DNA from: Hymenobacter guriensis
Lineage (GTDB): Bacteria > Bacteroidota > Bacteroidia > Cytophagales > Hymenobacteraceae
DNA: 64,000 nucleotides
Assembly (NCBI RefSeq): GCF_015773195.1
Contig: NZ_JADWYK010000012.1
Location: 93,959 to 157,958 of the forward strand
Reading direction: 5' to 3'
Shown: positions 16,277 through 25,729 of the stretch, one piece after another
Numbering within the stretch: position 1 is the first letter of the stretch
How the letters are laid out: each line of letters begins with the position of its first letter
The notes under the pieces: generated by a model
Database searches by the model: none
What the model was told of the DNA's origin: nothing
What the model saw: the letters and a program-made list of their open reading frames with translations, nothing else
Program-made: the position numbers and the translations under genes

Positions 16277-19200
16277 GTGCCCCGTTTCCTCTCCATTCTG
16301 CTGAAAGCCCTGCTCGGGCTGGTGCTGCTGCTGGCCCTCGTGCTGGTTGGCACGCTGGTGGCGTTGCGGCTGCCGGGAGTGCAAACGCGGCTGGCCCACA
16401 AGGCGGCCACCATGCTCACCAAGCGCCTGGGTCACCGCGTGACGGTGGGCCGGGTAGACGTGCGCCCATTTTCGCGGGTGCTGCTGGAGCAGGTGCGCGT
16501 GCTCGACCGGCGCGGCAACGAACTGTTCAACATCGGGCGGGCCGATGCGGACATCACGCTCTTCTCGGTTTTCGACCCCAGCCACCTGCACGTGGGCAAG
16601 CTCACGCTGGAGGAGCCCCGCTTTTCGCTTATCACCTACCCCGGCCAGCCAGACAGCACCAACCTCACTGAATTTCTCTCCGCCGTGCGGCGCCTTATTG
16701 GCCCTACCGACACTACCAAGGTCAGCAAACCTTTCGACTTCAAGATTGACGCCATCGGGCTGCGCAACGGCCGCTTCGTGCTCGACGACCGGAACAAGCC
16801 CCGGGAGCCATACTACGGCCGCACGATGGACTATGCGCACATGTACCTCGACAGCATCTACGGCGACCTGTCAGGTATTCAGCTGCGCGGCGACACTATC
16901 TATACCCGGGTGCAAAGCCTGCGCACCGTGGATGCGCCTTCCGGCACCCGCCTGCGCGAGCTGACGGCCGATATGACGTACGCCGGCAAGTTCTGGGAGT
17001 TCGACAAGCTGAACCTGCGGGTACAAAACAGCCAACTGCACCACTACCTGCGCTTCGAATACGACCATTTTCTCAACTTCACCGACTTCAACGACTCGGT
17101 AAAGGTCATTGCCCGCCTGAGCCCGTCCCGGGTGTACTCCGACGACATTGCCAAGTTCGCGCCCCAGGAGTTTCTGCAGAGGCTCCACGAAACCGTGCTG
17201 CTCTCGGGCGAGGCTAAGGGCTACGTGCGCAACTTCGCCACCAAAAATCTGGACGTGCGCTACGGCCGCAACACCCATGTGCTGGGCAATATCAGCGTCC
17301 AGGGCCTGCCCAATTTCAAGGAAAGCTTCGTAGAAATGCGCCTACAGCCCTCCATCGTAGATGGGCGCGACATCCGGCGCTACGTTCCGGCTTCGGGCTG
17401 GCCCTACGTGCAGCGGCTGGGCACCGTGAAGCTAAAAGGGCAGTTCCTGGGCTTCTACAACGACTTTGTGGCTAATGGCTCGTTCCAGACAGCATTGGGC
17501 TCGGTGGTGAGCGACGTGAACCTCAAGTTCAAGACTGACCCAAGCAACTCCAGCTACGAGGGCAACGTGAAAACCACTGCCTTCCAGCTGGGCAAGCTAC
17601 TGGGCGACGAAAGCCTGGTGCGCGACGTGACCATGAACGGACGCGTGGCAGGCGTGGGCTTCACGCCCGCCGGGGCCCGGGTACGAGCCAATGCCACCGT
17701 GCAAAGCATCTGGCTGCAGGGCTACCGCTACCGCAACATTACCACCAACGGGCAGTTCAGCCGCCAGTCGTTTGCGGGCAAGCTCAGCATCGACGACCCC
17801 AACCTGCGCGCCACCGCCGATGGCAGTGTGGATTTGAACCCCAATCGGCAGGCCTTCGACCTGCGGGCTACCGTGCGCCGCGCCAACCTGCGCGCCCTCG
17901 GCCTCACCAAGCAGAACCTCACGCTGGCCACCACCGCCGATGTCCGCTTTCAGGGTTTGCAGCTCGATAAGCTTTTGGGCAGCATTGTGCTGCGCAACTC
18001 CCGCCTGGGCTTCGAGGGCCGCACGGTGCCCATTGATACCTTCGACGTGTTTTCGCGCCGCGACCCGGACGGGCAGCGCCGCCTGCTGGTGCGCTCTGAA
18101 GTGGCCGACCTCACGGCCGTGGGCAACTTCGACTTTTCCCGCGTGATGCGCGACGTGCAGACGCTGCTGACGGAGTACCAGCTCAACTTTGAAAGCGACG
18201 AAGCCGCTACCGCCGCCTACTACCGCCGCAAGCGCCGCCTGCCCACCCCCGACTACGCCATTAACCTGAATGTGTACCTGAAGCGGCCAAATCCGGTGCT
18301 GCACCTGTTTGTGCCCGCTCTCACGCTCTCCGATTACTCGCGCATTGATGGCTCTTTCCGCAACGGCAACACGTCCATTTTCTCGCTGGGCGGACATTTT
18401 GATGCCTTGCAGTACGACAGCGTACGGACGCTGAACACAGATTTCGACTTCACGACCTCCAAGCTGCCGTACCAACCTGAGGTGCTGGCCCAGGCCAGCG
18501 TGACCTCGCAGCGGCAGCGCGTGCCGGGGCTGGGCAACACCCAGGATTTCTACGTGGAAGGCGTGTGGGACCAGGAGCGTATCAACTTCTCGACGTCCCT
18601 GGCCCAGACGGGCACCACCAACCGTGCGCAGATCAACGGGGCGCTGTCGTTTCTGCCCCAGGCGGTACAGATTGTGTTCCGGCAGTCGGGGGTGAACCTG
18701 CTGGGGCGCGACTGGGCCATTGCGGCCGAAAACTCCGTGCTCATCAGCGGGGGCGGACGCGAAATCGACGTGCAGAACCTGAATCTTTCCAACGGCTCGC
18801 AGAGCATCAGCGCCCAGGGCCAGCTTTCGCAGGACCCTAGCAAGCTGCTACGGCTGGCGGTGCAGAACTTTGAGCTGGGCACGCTCAACCAACTCACCCA
18901 CCAGAATATTACCGGCCGCGTAAATGCGGTGGGCGACCTGCGCGGCGTCTACGGCCAGCTGGTAGCCAGCGCCCGGCTCGACGTAGATTCGCTGGTATTT
19001 GACAACGTGCTGATAGGTGACGTAGCGGGCGTAGCCGACTGGGACAACCCGGCTCAGCTGCTGCGCCTTTCGGCCAATGTGCTCCGTGACCAGCAGCGCC
19101 TAGTGGCCCTCAGCGGTACCTACAAGCCCAGCGAAGCCGTGGACCAGCTGAACGTGACGGCCGTGCTGAACGACGCGCCCGTGAAGCTGGCCGAGCCCCT

Positions 19201-20860
19201 GCTCAACACCCTGTTCAGCAATATGGGCGGCCTGGCCAATGGCACGCTACGTCTCACCGGCCGCTTGGCCGCGCCCAACCTCATCGGCACCATCGACGTG
19301 ACTGATGGGCGACTCACTTTCGATTACCTGGGCACCACCTACACCTTTGCCGACCGGATTCGCTTTCAGGAAGACCGGATCGGGTTTCGCAACATCCGGC
19401 TGCGCGACCCGCTGGGCAACTATGGCACCCTGAACGGTAACATCTTCCACCAGGGGTTCCAGAATATGTCGATGGCGCTGACGGCGTCGTTCCGCAAGCT
19501 GCAGGTGCTCAACACCACCCGCAAGGACAACGACCTGTATTTCGGGACGGCCTATGCCACCGGCGACGCCCGCATAACCGGGCCCTCCGATAACCTGGTG
19601 GTGTTTGTGACGGCCCGCAGCGAGGATGGCACCCGGTTTTCCTTGCCGCTGGACAACGCCGCTAAGGTGGAGCAGGCCAGCTACATCAAGTTCGTGAACC
19701 GCAACCTGCCCGACACGGCCCGCACCGTACGCGTACCTACCGAGGCCGAGGGCCGGATTGACCTGTCAGGCATCCGGCTCAACTTCAACCTCGAAATCAC
19801 GCCCGACGCCTACATCGAAGTCCTGCTCAACGAAAGCACCGGCGACGTTATCCGGGGCACGGCCAGCGGGCAGCTGCGCCTGAACATCGACACGCGGGGC
19901 GAATTCAACATGTACGGGCAAGTGGAAATCGTGCGCGGGCTCTACAACTTTACCCTGCAGGGTCTCGTGAACAAAGAGTTTCAGGTGCGGCCGGGCGGCA
20001 CCATCAGCTGGAACGGCAACCCGCTGGACGGGCAGATGAACGTGACGGCCACCTACACGCAGCGCACCTCCCTGGCGCCTATTATTGCCAACAGCACCGC
20101 CACCATTCCCGTGACGGCTGTGATGAACCTGACCGGGCCGCTGCTGCTGCCGGTCATTCAGCTAAGCCTGGAATTCAACGACATTCCCTCTTCGGCAGAA
20201 GGCGAGCTGACCTCGTTTATTACCTCTTTGCGCAACGACGAGCAGGAGCTTAACCGGCAGGTATTCAGTTTGATTGTATTCCGGCAGCTCACCTCACCGG
20301 GGTCGTTGTCGGGCGTGGGCAAGTTTGCGGGCTCCGATTTAGGCGTGGGCAATAGCGTGGGGCAGATTATTTCCACCCAGCTCGGGCTGCTCACGGCCCA
20401 GATTGACCCCAACCTGGAAATTGCCTTCAACATCAACGGGGTGACGCCTGAGGAGCTGCAGGCCCTGCAGGTGCGCCTGAGCTACAACCTGCTGGGCGGC
20501 CGCCTGCGCGTGACGCGGGAGGGCGGATTCAGCAACGCCCCCGTAACTACCTCCGATGGCACCGTGATTCCGGGGGCGCAAAACTCGCTGGTGGGGGATT
20601 TGAGCCTGGAGTATTTTCTGCGCGAGGACGGCAAGCTGCGCCTGCGCCTGCGCTACGAAACCACCCCGCGCGACTTCAGCCAAGCCATAGCTGCCAGCAA
20701 CCAGAACCAGGCCCGGGCCGGCATGAGCGTGCTGCACACCGAGCAGTTCAACTCCCTGCGCGAGCTGCTGGCCCGCAAGCGCCTGCGCCGCCGCGACGAA
20801 GCCTCCCGCAAAGCCCGTGAGCTAAACATCGACGACGACCCGCGGACGGTGGTTAATTGA
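16277..20860 (+). CDS. tamB: TamB-family translocation/assembly module protein (DUF490)
   Basis: Very long inner-membrane-anchored AsmA/TamB-type protein (1527 residues). One N-terminal transmembrane helix (about 8-28) is followed by a long repetitive beta-rich rod (repeated NxxL/TADGSVDL-type strands) and a C-terminal DUF490/TamB domain from about 1100 on (RGLYNFTLQGLVNKEFQVRPGGTISWNG, DIPSSAEGELTSFITSLRNDEQELNRQVFSLIVFRQL). By family, such proteins form a bridge through the periplasm and act in lipid transport to, or protein insertion into, the outer membrane. Start is the GTG at 16277, giving a basic pair before the helix. No tamA/BamA-like partner gene is adjacent. It is followed by a word-type inverted repeat and ftsX. 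Confidence 0.9.
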   Translation: MPRFLSILLKALLGLVLLLALVLVGTLVALRLPGVQTRLAHKAATMLTKRLGHRVTVGRVDVRPFSRVLLEQVRVLDRRGNELFNIGRADADITLFSVFDPSHLHVGKLTLEEPRFSLITYPGQPDSTNLTEFLSAVRRLIGPTDTTKVSKPFDFKIDAIGLRNGRFVLDDRNKPREPYYGRTMDYAHMYLDSIYGDLSGIQLRGDTIYTRVQSLRTVDAPSGTRLRELTADMTYAGKFWEFDKLNLRVQNSQLHHYLRFEYDHFLNFTDFNDSVKVIARLSPSRVYSDDIAKFAPQEFLQRLHETVLLSGEAKGYVRNFATKNLDVRYGRNTHVLGNISVQGLPNFKESFVEMRLQPSIVDGRDIRRYVPASGWPYVQRLGTVKLKGQFLGFYNDFVANGSFQTALGSVVSDVNLKFKTDPSNSSYEGNVKTTAFQLGKLLGDESLVRDVTMNGRVAGVGFTPAGARVRANATVQSIWLQGYRYRNITTNGQFSRQSFAGKLSIDDPNLRATADGSVDLNPNRQAFDLRATVRRANLRALGLTKQNLTLATTADVRFQGLQLDKLLGSIVLRNSRLGFEGRTVPIDTFDVFSRRDPDGQRRLLVRSEVADLTAVGNFDFSRVMRDVQTLLTEYQLNFESDEAATAAYYRRKRRLPTPDYAINLNVYLKRPNPVLHLFVPALTLSDYSRIDGSFRNGNTSIFSLGGHFDALQYDSVRTLNTDFDFTTSKLPYQPEVLAQASVTSQRQRVPGLGNTQDFYVEGVWDQERINFSTSLAQTGTTNRAQINGALSFLPQAVQIVFRQSGVNLLGRDWAIAAENSVLISGGGREIDVQNLNLSNGSQSISAQGQLSQDPSKLLRLAVQNFELGTLNQLTHQNITGRVNAVGDLRGVYGQLVASARLDVDSLVFDNVLIGDVAGVADWDNPAQLLRLSANVLRDQQRLVALSGTYKPSEAVDQLNVTAVLNDAPVKLAEPLLNTLFSNMGGLANGTLRLTGRLAAPNLIGTIDVTDGRLTFDYLGTTYTFADRIRFQEDRIGFRNIRLRDPLGNYGTLNGNIFHQGFQNMSMALTASFRKLQVLNTTRKDNDLYFGTAYATGDARITGPSDNLVVFVTARSEDGTRFSLPLDNAAKVEQASYIKFVNRNLPDTARTVRVPTEAEGRIDLSGIRLNFNLEITPDAYIEVLLNESTGDVIRGTASGQLRLNIDTRGEFNMYGQVEIVRGLYNFTLQGLVNKEFQVRPGGTISWNGNPLDGQMNVTATYTQRTSLAPIIANSTATIPVTAVMNLTGPLLLPVIQLSLEFNDIPSSAEGELTSFITSLRNDEQELNRQVFSLIVFRQLTSPGSLSGVGKFAGSDLGVGNSVGQIISTQLGLLTAQIDPNLEIAFNINGVTPEELQALQVRLSYNLLGGRLRVTREGGFSNAPVTTSDGTVIPGAQNSLVGDLSLEYFLREDGKLRLRLRYETTPRDFSQAIAASNQNQARAGMSVLHTEQFNSLRELLARKRLRRRDEASRKARELNIDDDPRTVVN

Positions 20861-20872
20861 GTTTTTAGTTTT

Positions 20873-20961
20873 TAGTTCTTCGCTTTTGGTTGATGGTCGA
20901 CATGGGAAGCTACCTACTGATAACCATCAACAAACAACCAAAAACAAAAAACGAAGAACTA
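20873..20961. repeat. Inverted repeat of TTAGTTCTTCG/TTGATGG words
   Basis: The left part at 20873-20896 (TAGTTCTTCGCTTTTGG, TTGATGG) pairs with the right part at 20923-20961 (CCATCAAC, CCAAAAACAAA, CGAAGAACTA). The right arm has extra A-rich inserts. It fills the tamB-ftsX gap and sits directly before the ftsX -7 box. Confidence 0.8.
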
Positions 20962-20966
20962 ACCGC

Positions 20967-20974
20967 TATTTTTG
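20967..20974 (+). promoter_or_regulatory. -7 element 6 bases before the ftsX start codon
   Basis: TATTTTTG matches TAnnTTTG and ends 6 bases before the ATG at 20981, so transcription from it would give a leaderless or nearly leaderless ftsX mRNA. No TTG is visible at -33. Confidence 0.35.
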
Positions 20975-20980
20975 CCCTCT

Positions 20981-21874
20981 ATGCCTCCAACGCGCCCGAC
21001 CCGCAAGAAAAAGCTTGGCTCCTATCCGCACACGATGGTGGTGTTCAGCATTACGCTGGCCTTGCTGGTGATTGGGTTGTTTGGCCTGCTGCTGCTACAC
21101 GCGCACCGGCTGTCGGAGGTGGTGAAGGAAAACCTGGAAATGCAGGTATACCTGGAGCGCGACCTGCCCGAGGCCCAGCTGCTGCGCCTGCAGCAGACCT
21201 TTGCCGCCAAGCCCTTCATTGCCTTCCGCGACAACCAACCCCAGGTACGGTTTCTTTCGAAAGAAGAAGGGGCCCGGCAGTTCGTGGAGCAGACCGGGGA
21301 GGATTTTCAGCAGTTTCTGGGCGACAATCCGCTGCGCGACGCCTATATCCTCAAAATCAACCCTGAGTTTACGGACAAAGCCGGTCTGGCCCGGGTGGAA
21401 AAAGAGCTGCGCGCCGAAACCGGCGTGTTCGAGGTGCAGTACGTGCAAAGCCTTATTGAATCCATCAACCACAACCTGCGCAACATCAGCCTAGTGCTGC
21501 TAGGCTTCGCGGCCGTGCTGACTATTGTCGTCGTAGTGCTCATCAACAATACCATCAAGCTGGCCTTGTTCTCGCAACGGTTTCTCATTCGGAGTATGCA
21601 GCTGGTGGGCGCTACGTCCATGTTCATTCAGCGGCCGTTTCTGCGGCGGGCTACTTGGCAGGGATTCGTGAGCGGGCTGCTGGCGGCCTTGCTGCTGCTG
21701 GCCTTGCTGCAGTATGCCTACCTGCGCGTGGAGGAGCTGCGCCTGCTCCGCGACGAGCGGCTACTGGCCGTGCTGCTGGTATTTCTGGTGGCCCTGGGCT
21801 CCTTTATCGGCTTTATCAGCTCTTTCCGTGCCGTGCGTAAGTACCTTCGCCTTTCCTTGGATGAGCTGTATTAA
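20981..21874 (+). CDS. ftsX: Cell-division ABC transporter permease FtsX
   Basis: Membrane partner of the ATPase FtsE; in characterised bacteria FtsEX activates septal cell-wall hydrolases through its periplasmic loop. The 297-residue protein has the FtsX layout: a basic start (RPTRKKKLGSYPHT), TM1 at about 20-42, a large periplasmic loop containing EMQVYLERDLPEAQLLRLQ and VRFLSKEEGA, then TM2-TM4 between about 168 and 285, with LFSQRFLIRSMQLVGATSMFIQRPFL between TM2 and TM3. ftsE is not beside it, as is common in Bacteroidota. ATG 20981 is preferred to an in-frame TTG nine bases upstream. It leads a short unit with the DUF3098 gene and uppP. Confidence 0.92.
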   Translation: MPPTRPTRKKKLGSYPHTMVVFSITLALLVIGLFGLLLLHAHRLSEVVKENLEMQVYLERDLPEAQLLRLQQTFAAKPFIAFRDNQPQVRFLSKEEGARQFVEQTGEDFQQFLGDNPLRDAYILKINPEFTDKAGLARVEKELRAETGVFEVQYVQSLIESINHNLRNISLVLLGFAAVLTIVVVVLINNTIKLALFSQRFLIRSMQLVGATSMFIQRPFLRRATWQGFVSGLLAALLLLALLQYAYLRVEELRLLRDERLLAVLLVFLVALGSFIGFISSFRAVRKYLRLSLDELY

Positions 21875-21940
21875 ATGTGAGTTGCTGGCTTGCGCAGGCT
21901 GCTGACCAAAAACGAAAACCTAATAACGAACAACGACTTT

Positions 21941-22261
21941 ATGGCAAATCAACGTTTCGCTTTCGGGCCGCGCAACTACCGGCTGATGTTCATAGGCCTG
22001 GCCCTGCTGGCTGCCGGCTTCATTACCATGACGCTTGACACGACCGAGTACGGCGAAGGGTTTCTGGGCATTACGCTGGGGCCGCTGCTTTTATTTGCCG
22101 GGTTCGTAGTGGAGTTTTTTGCCATTATGGCGAAGTCAGGCAACGTAACCGAAGCGGCCCCTATCACCGCAGCTACGACGTTTACGCCGGCCGCTCCCGC
22201 TGCCCCGGTAACTCCGGCTGCTCCGGCAGAGCCGACCCGTCCTACCTACAAGCGTCCCTAG
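21941..22261 (+). CDS. DUF3098 membrane protein
   Basis: Small protein of 106 residues with two transmembrane helices (about 15-33 and 47-68) and an Ala/Pro/Thr-rich cytoplasmic tail (repeated AAPAAPVTPAAPA). The opening FAFGPRNYRLMFIGLALLAAGFITM is typical of the DUF3098 family, which is found in Bacteroidota mostly between ftsX and uppP, exactly as here. No function is known; the conserved position suggests a link with division or envelope synthesis (inference). Its stop codon is immediately followed by the uppP start, so the two are translationally coupled. ATG at 21941 is used; the frame upstream has no conserved residues. Confidence 0.85.
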   Translation: MANQRFAFGPRNYRLMFIGLALLAAGFITMTLDTTEYGEGFLGITLGPLLLFAGFVVEFFAIMAKSGNVTEAAPITAATTFTPAAPAAPVTPAAPAEPTRPTYKRP

Positions 22262-23050
22262 ATGAGTTACTGGCACGCCCTGCTCCTAGCCATCATTGAG
22301 GGCCTGACGGAGTTTTTGCCCGTTTCCAGCACGGGACACATGATTATCGTGGCCAACCTGCTCGGTATCGGGCAGCTGACATTTACCGATACCTACATCA
22401 CCTCCATTCAACTGGGTGCCATCCTGTCGGTGGTGGTGCTCTACTGGCGGCGGTTTGTGCAGAGCTTCGACTTCTACCTGAAGCTGGCCGTAGCCTTCGT
22501 GCCCTTCGGCATTTTGGGCTTTCTGCTGAAGGATGTGATTGAAAGTTTGCTCAAAAACGTGGCCGTGGTGGCCTGGGCCCTACTGGTGGGCGGCGTGGTG
22601 CTGGTGTTCATCGACAAAGTATTCAGCGGCCCGCGCAAGGAAGTGACCACGCCGAACTTCCGGCAGGCGCTCAAAATCGGGCTGTTTCAGTGCCTGGCGC
22701 TGGTACCCGGCGTGAGCCGCTCGGCGGCCACCATCGTGGGCGGCCTGGCCCAGGGCTTTGACCGGCGCTCCGCCGCCGACTTCTCCTTTCTGCTGGCGGT
22801 GCCGACCATGTTCGTCATCACGGCCTACCAGCTCTATAAAACCTACAAAATAGCCCCGCCCGGCGCCGAAGACCTCAAATTGCTGCTGTTCGGCAACGTG
22901 GTAGCCTTTATTGTGGCCCTGCTGGCCGTTAAGACCTTCGTTGATTTTGTGTCGCGGTTCGGATTCCGCGCATTTGGGCTGTACCGCATTGTGGTGGGCG
23001 TGGTTATTCTTGTGATGATGGCGCTGGGCATCGACCTGCACGTGCTTTAA
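22262..23050 (+). CDS. uppP: Undecaprenyl-diphosphatase UppP (BacA)
   Basis: Integral membrane phosphatase that dephosphorylates undecaprenyl diphosphate to recycle the lipid carrier of peptidoglycan and O-antigen synthesis; overproduction gives bacitracin resistance. The 262-residue product has multiple transmembrane helices and both family motifs: EGLTEFLPVSSTGH at 13-26 and PGVSRSAATIVGG near 150. The start codon follows the DUF3098 stop codon with no gap. A GC-rich hairpin at 23068-23093 follows, and truB starts just after it. Confidence 0.95.
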   Translation: MSYWHALLLAIIEGLTEFLPVSSTGHMIIVANLLGIGQLTFTDTYITSIQLGAILSVVVLYWRRFVQSFDFYLKLAVAFVPFGILGFLLKDVIESLLKNVAVVAWALLVGGVVLVFIDKVFSGPRKEVTTPNFRQALKIGLFQCLALVPGVSRSAATIVGGLAQGFDRRSAADFSFLLAVPTMFVITAYQLYKTYKIAPPGAEDLKLLLFGNVVAFIVALLAVKTFVDFVSRFGFRAFGLYRIVVGVVILVMMALGIDLHVL

Positions 23051-23067
23051 GCCGCTACCGTTTTTTC

Positions 23068-23093
23068 GGCCCGCGCCCCGGTGCGGGCCTTTG
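23068..23093 (+). terminator. Weak terminator between uppP and truB
   Basis: GGCCCGC and GCGGGCC pair around GCCCCGGT, followed by a short TTTG. With only three T it may terminate partially; the hairpin ends 3 bases before the truB start codon. Confidence 0.5.
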
Positions 23094-23096
23094 CTT

Positions 23097-23903
23097 ATGG
23101 AAACTCCTTCTGCTGCCGCGTTTGATTTTGAAGCCGGCGAAGTACTGCTCATTGACAAGCCTCTGACCTGGACTTCGTTCGACGTGGTGCGCAAAGTCAA
23201 GAACACGCTGCGCATCAAGAAAATCGGCCACGCCGGCACCCTCGACCCGCTGGCTACCGGTCTGCTCATTCTCTGCACCGGCAAGAAAACCAAGCAGATT
23301 GACCTCATTCAGGCCCAGGAAAAAGAGTACACCGGTACCTTCCGCCTAGGTCAGACTACGCCCTCCTTCGACCTGGAAACACCCGTTGATGCCGAGCTAC
23401 CCTACGAGCACCTCACCGAGGAGCAGGTGCGCGCCGCTACCGCGCAGTTTACGGGCCTGATCGAGCAGACGCCCCCGCTGTTTTCGGCGGTGAAGGTGAA
23501 TGGGGAGCGGGCCTACGAAGTGGCCCGACGCGGCGGCGAGGCCGAAATCAAAAGCAAGCAGGTTACCATTCGGGCGTTTGAGCTTACCCGTATTGAGCTG
23601 CCCGAAGTAGACTTTCGGGTGACCTGCTCCAAGGGCACCTACATCCGCAGCCTGGCCCGCGACTTTGGGCTGGCCCTGGGCTGCGGCGCCCACCTCACCA
23701 GGCTCGTGCGCACCCGCATTGGAGAGTATTCAGTAGCCGATGCCTTGAGCATGGCGCAGTTGGAAGCCCTGCGGCCGCCCCGCCCCGAGGGCGCTGCCGA
23801 GCAACGGCCCCGCCGTCAGCGCCAGCCAGAGCGCCGGGCCGGGCTGGAATATTTTCAGGCTACCAGCGCCCCACAGGCGCCCAACGAGGCAGCTTCTTCG
23901 TAG
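23097..23903 (+). CDS. truB: tRNA pseudouridine(55) synthase TruB
   Basis: Converts U55 in the T loop of tRNAs to pseudouridine. The 268-residue protein has the TruB catalytic motif GHAGTLDPLATG with Asp50 as nucleophile, the VLLIDKPLTWTSFDVV opening, and the KGTYIRSLARDFG motif. The last 35 residues are an Arg/Pro/Gln-rich extension after the core domain (EGAAEQRPRRQRQPERR), beyond the usual end, perhaps aiding RNA binding (inference). ATG at 23097 is used. ribF follows 47 bases downstream, and truB-ribF neighbours are common in bacteria. Confidence 0.95.
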   Translation: METPSAAAFDFEAGEVLLIDKPLTWTSFDVVRKVKNTLRIKKIGHAGTLDPLATGLLILCTGKKTKQIDLIQAQEKEYTGTFRLGQTTPSFDLETPVDAELPYEHLTEEQVRAATAQFTGLIEQTPPLFSAVKVNGERAYEVARRGGEAEIKSKQVTIRAFELTRIELPEVDFRVTCSKGTYIRSLARDFGLALGCGAHLTRLVRTRIGEYSVADALSMAQLEALRPPRPEGAAEQRPRRQRQPERRAGLEYFQATSAPQAPNEAASS

Positions 23904-23950
23904 AACCGGGCGGACTTTTTATTTTACTGTTCTCACTTTTTCCCCTGCTG

Positions 23951-24904
23951 ATGCTCGTCGTTCGGGACCCCGCGCAGTTTCCTTTTCTTGGTCAGGCCGT
24001 GGTAACCAGCGGCACCTTTGATGGGGTGCACCTGGGGCACCAGAAGATTCTGCAGCGCCTGCTGGAAGTGGCCCGGCAAAGCGGCGGCCCGGCCGTGGTC
24101 ATCACCTTCTGGCCCCACCCGCGCCTGGTACTGGCCCCGCCGCCCACGCACCCCCAGCCCCAGGATTTGCATCTGCTGAACACGCTGGAAGAACGGGCCC
24201 GGAAGCTAGAAGACTTTGGCGTCGACTACCTGCTCATCGTACCCTTCACCAAGGAGTTTGCCGCCCTTACCTCTGAGGAGTTTATTCAGCAGCTTCTGCT
24301 CCAAACGGTGGGCACCGACAAGCTCGTCATCGGCTACGACCACCGCTTCGGGCACAACCGTGAAGGCGGCTTCGACTACCTCAGTCAGCATGCCGACCGC
24401 TACGGCCTGACCGTGGAGGAAATTCCGCGCGAGGACGTAGACGCCGTGGGCGTGAGCAGCACCCGCATCCGCCGCGCCCTGGAAAGCGGCGACATTCTCA
24501 CGGCCAACCGCTACCTGGGCTACCCCTACCCGCTCACGGGTACGGTGGTACGCGGGCAGCAGCTGGGCCGCACCATCGGCTTCCCCACGGCCAACATCGT
24601 GTGCGACGAACCCTTAAAGCTGATTCCGGCCCGCGGCGTGTATGCCGTGATGGTGACGACGGCCGCGGGCACGGTACACCAGGGCATGCTCAATATTGGC
24701 GTGCGCCCGACCGTAGGCGGTCAGCTCAGTCAGACCACCGAAGTACACCTGCTCGATTTTGACGGCGACCTGTACGACCAGCTGCTGTCGGTGCAGTTTG
24801 TGTCCCGCCTGCGCGACGAGCAGAAGTTTAGCGGCCTGGATGCCCTGAAAGCCCAGCTGGCCCTCGACGCGGATAATGCGCGGCGGCATCTGGTGGGCGG
24901 GTAA
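23951..24904 (+). CDS. ribF: Bifunctional riboflavin kinase/FAD synthetase
   Basis: Phosphorylates riboflavin to FMN and adenylates FMN to FAD. The 317-residue protein has the N-terminal nucleotidyltransferase domain (SGTFDGVHLGHQ at 20-31, ITFWPHPRLVL, GVSSTRIRRALESGD) and the C-terminal riboflavin kinase domain (GRTIGFPTANIV with the PTAN motif, HQGMLNIGVRPTV, EVHLLDFDGDLY). Length is normal. ATG at 23951. It closes the ftsX-ribF plus-strand run; a good terminator follows at 24930-24970. Confidence 0.95.
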   Translation: MLVVRDPAQFPFLGQAVVTSGTFDGVHLGHQKILQRLLEVARQSGGPAVVITFWPHPRLVLAPPPTHPQPQDLHLLNTLEERARKLEDFGVDYLLIVPFTKEFAALTSEEFIQQLLLQTVGTDKLVIGYDHRFGHNREGGFDYLSQHADRYGLTVEEIPREDVDAVGVSSTRIRRALESGDILTANRYLGYPYPLTGTVVRGQQLGRTIGFPTANIVCDEPLKLIPARGVYAVMVTTAAGTVHQGMLNIGVRPTVGGQLSQTTEVHLLDFDGDLYDQLLSVQFVSRLRDEQKFSGLDALKAQLALDADNARRHLVGG

Positions 24905-24929
24905 GCCCGTGGAATCGGGAAGTAGGATG

Positions 24930-24970
24930 GGCTGTTATTCTGTGTTTGCTTCAGGATAACAGCCTTTTTT
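24930..24970 (+). terminator. Intrinsic terminator after ribF
   Basis: GGCTGTTAT and ATAACAGCC pair and are followed by T6. It lies 26 bases past the ribF stop codon. Confidence 0.88.
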
Positions 24971-25015
24971 CGTAGTTCTGTTTACCTTCCCGCTCCCAAA
25001 CCCCACCCAATTTCT

Positions 25016-25711
25016 ATGATCAACAAAGTAGTGGCCGGCCCCCAGGCGGCCCTGGAAGGCCTCACCGATGGCATGACGCTCATGCTCGGCGGCTTCGGCC
25101 TGTGCGGCATTCCCGAAAATGCCATTGAGGAGATTTTGCGCCGCGGCGTACGCAACCTGACCTGCATCAGCAACAACGCCGGCGTGGATGACTTCGGCAT
25201 TGGGCGCCTGCTCCAGACCAAGCAGGTGCGCAAGATGATTTCCAGCTACGTGGGCGAAAACGCCGAGTTTGAGCGCCAATTGCTGAGCGGCGAGCTGGAA
25301 GTGGAATTGATTCCGCAGGGCACCCTGGCCGAGCGGTGCCGGGCCGGTGGCGCGGGCATTCCGGCCTTTTACACTCCCGCGGGCTACGGAACGGAGGTAG
25401 GTGAAGGCAAGGAAAGCCGGGAGTTTAACGGCAAGATGTACCTGCTGGAAACCGCCCTGCACGCCGATTATGCGTTCGTAAAAGCCTGGAAGGGCGACAC
25501 GGCTGGCAACCTCATCTACAAAGGCACGGCCCGCAACTTCAACCCCATGATGGCTACCGCTGGCAAAATCACGGTGGCTGAGGTGGAAGAGCTGGTACCC
25601 GCCGGGGAGCTGGACCCCAACCAGATTCATACGCCCGGCATTTTCGTGCAGCGCATTTTCGAGGGCAAGAACTACGAGAAGCGCATTGAGCAACGCACTG
25701 TGCGGGCGTAG
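25016..25711 (+). CDS. scoA: 3-oxoacid CoA-transferase subunit A
   Basis: Alpha subunit of succinyl-CoA:3-oxoacid (acetoacetate) CoA-transferase, which moves CoA between succinyl-CoA and acetoacetate in ketone-body use. The 231-residue product is collinear with ScoA/AtoD-type subunits: MLGGFGLCGIPENAIE (the CoA-transferase family 1 signature), TCISNNAGVDDFGIG, ELIPQGTLAERCRAGGAGIPAFYTP, and a C-terminal EEIVPAG-like block (VEELVPAGELDPNQIHTPGIFVQRI). Subunit B follows in the same direction, but 147 bases away because a palindromic repeat sits between the two genes. Confidence 0.93.
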   Translation: MINKVVAGPQAALEGLTDGMTLMLGGFGLCGIPENAIEEILRRGVRNLTCISNNAGVDDFGIGRLLQTKQVRKMISSYVGENAEFERQLLSGELEVELIPQGTLAERCRAGGAGIPAFYTPAGYGTEVGEGKESREFNGKMYLLETALHADYAFVKAWKGDTAGNLIYKGTARNFNPMMATAGKITVAEVEELVPAGELDPNQIHTPGIFVQRIFEGKNYEKRIEQRTVRA

Positions 25712-25729
25712 CTGCTACAAGATTAGAAC

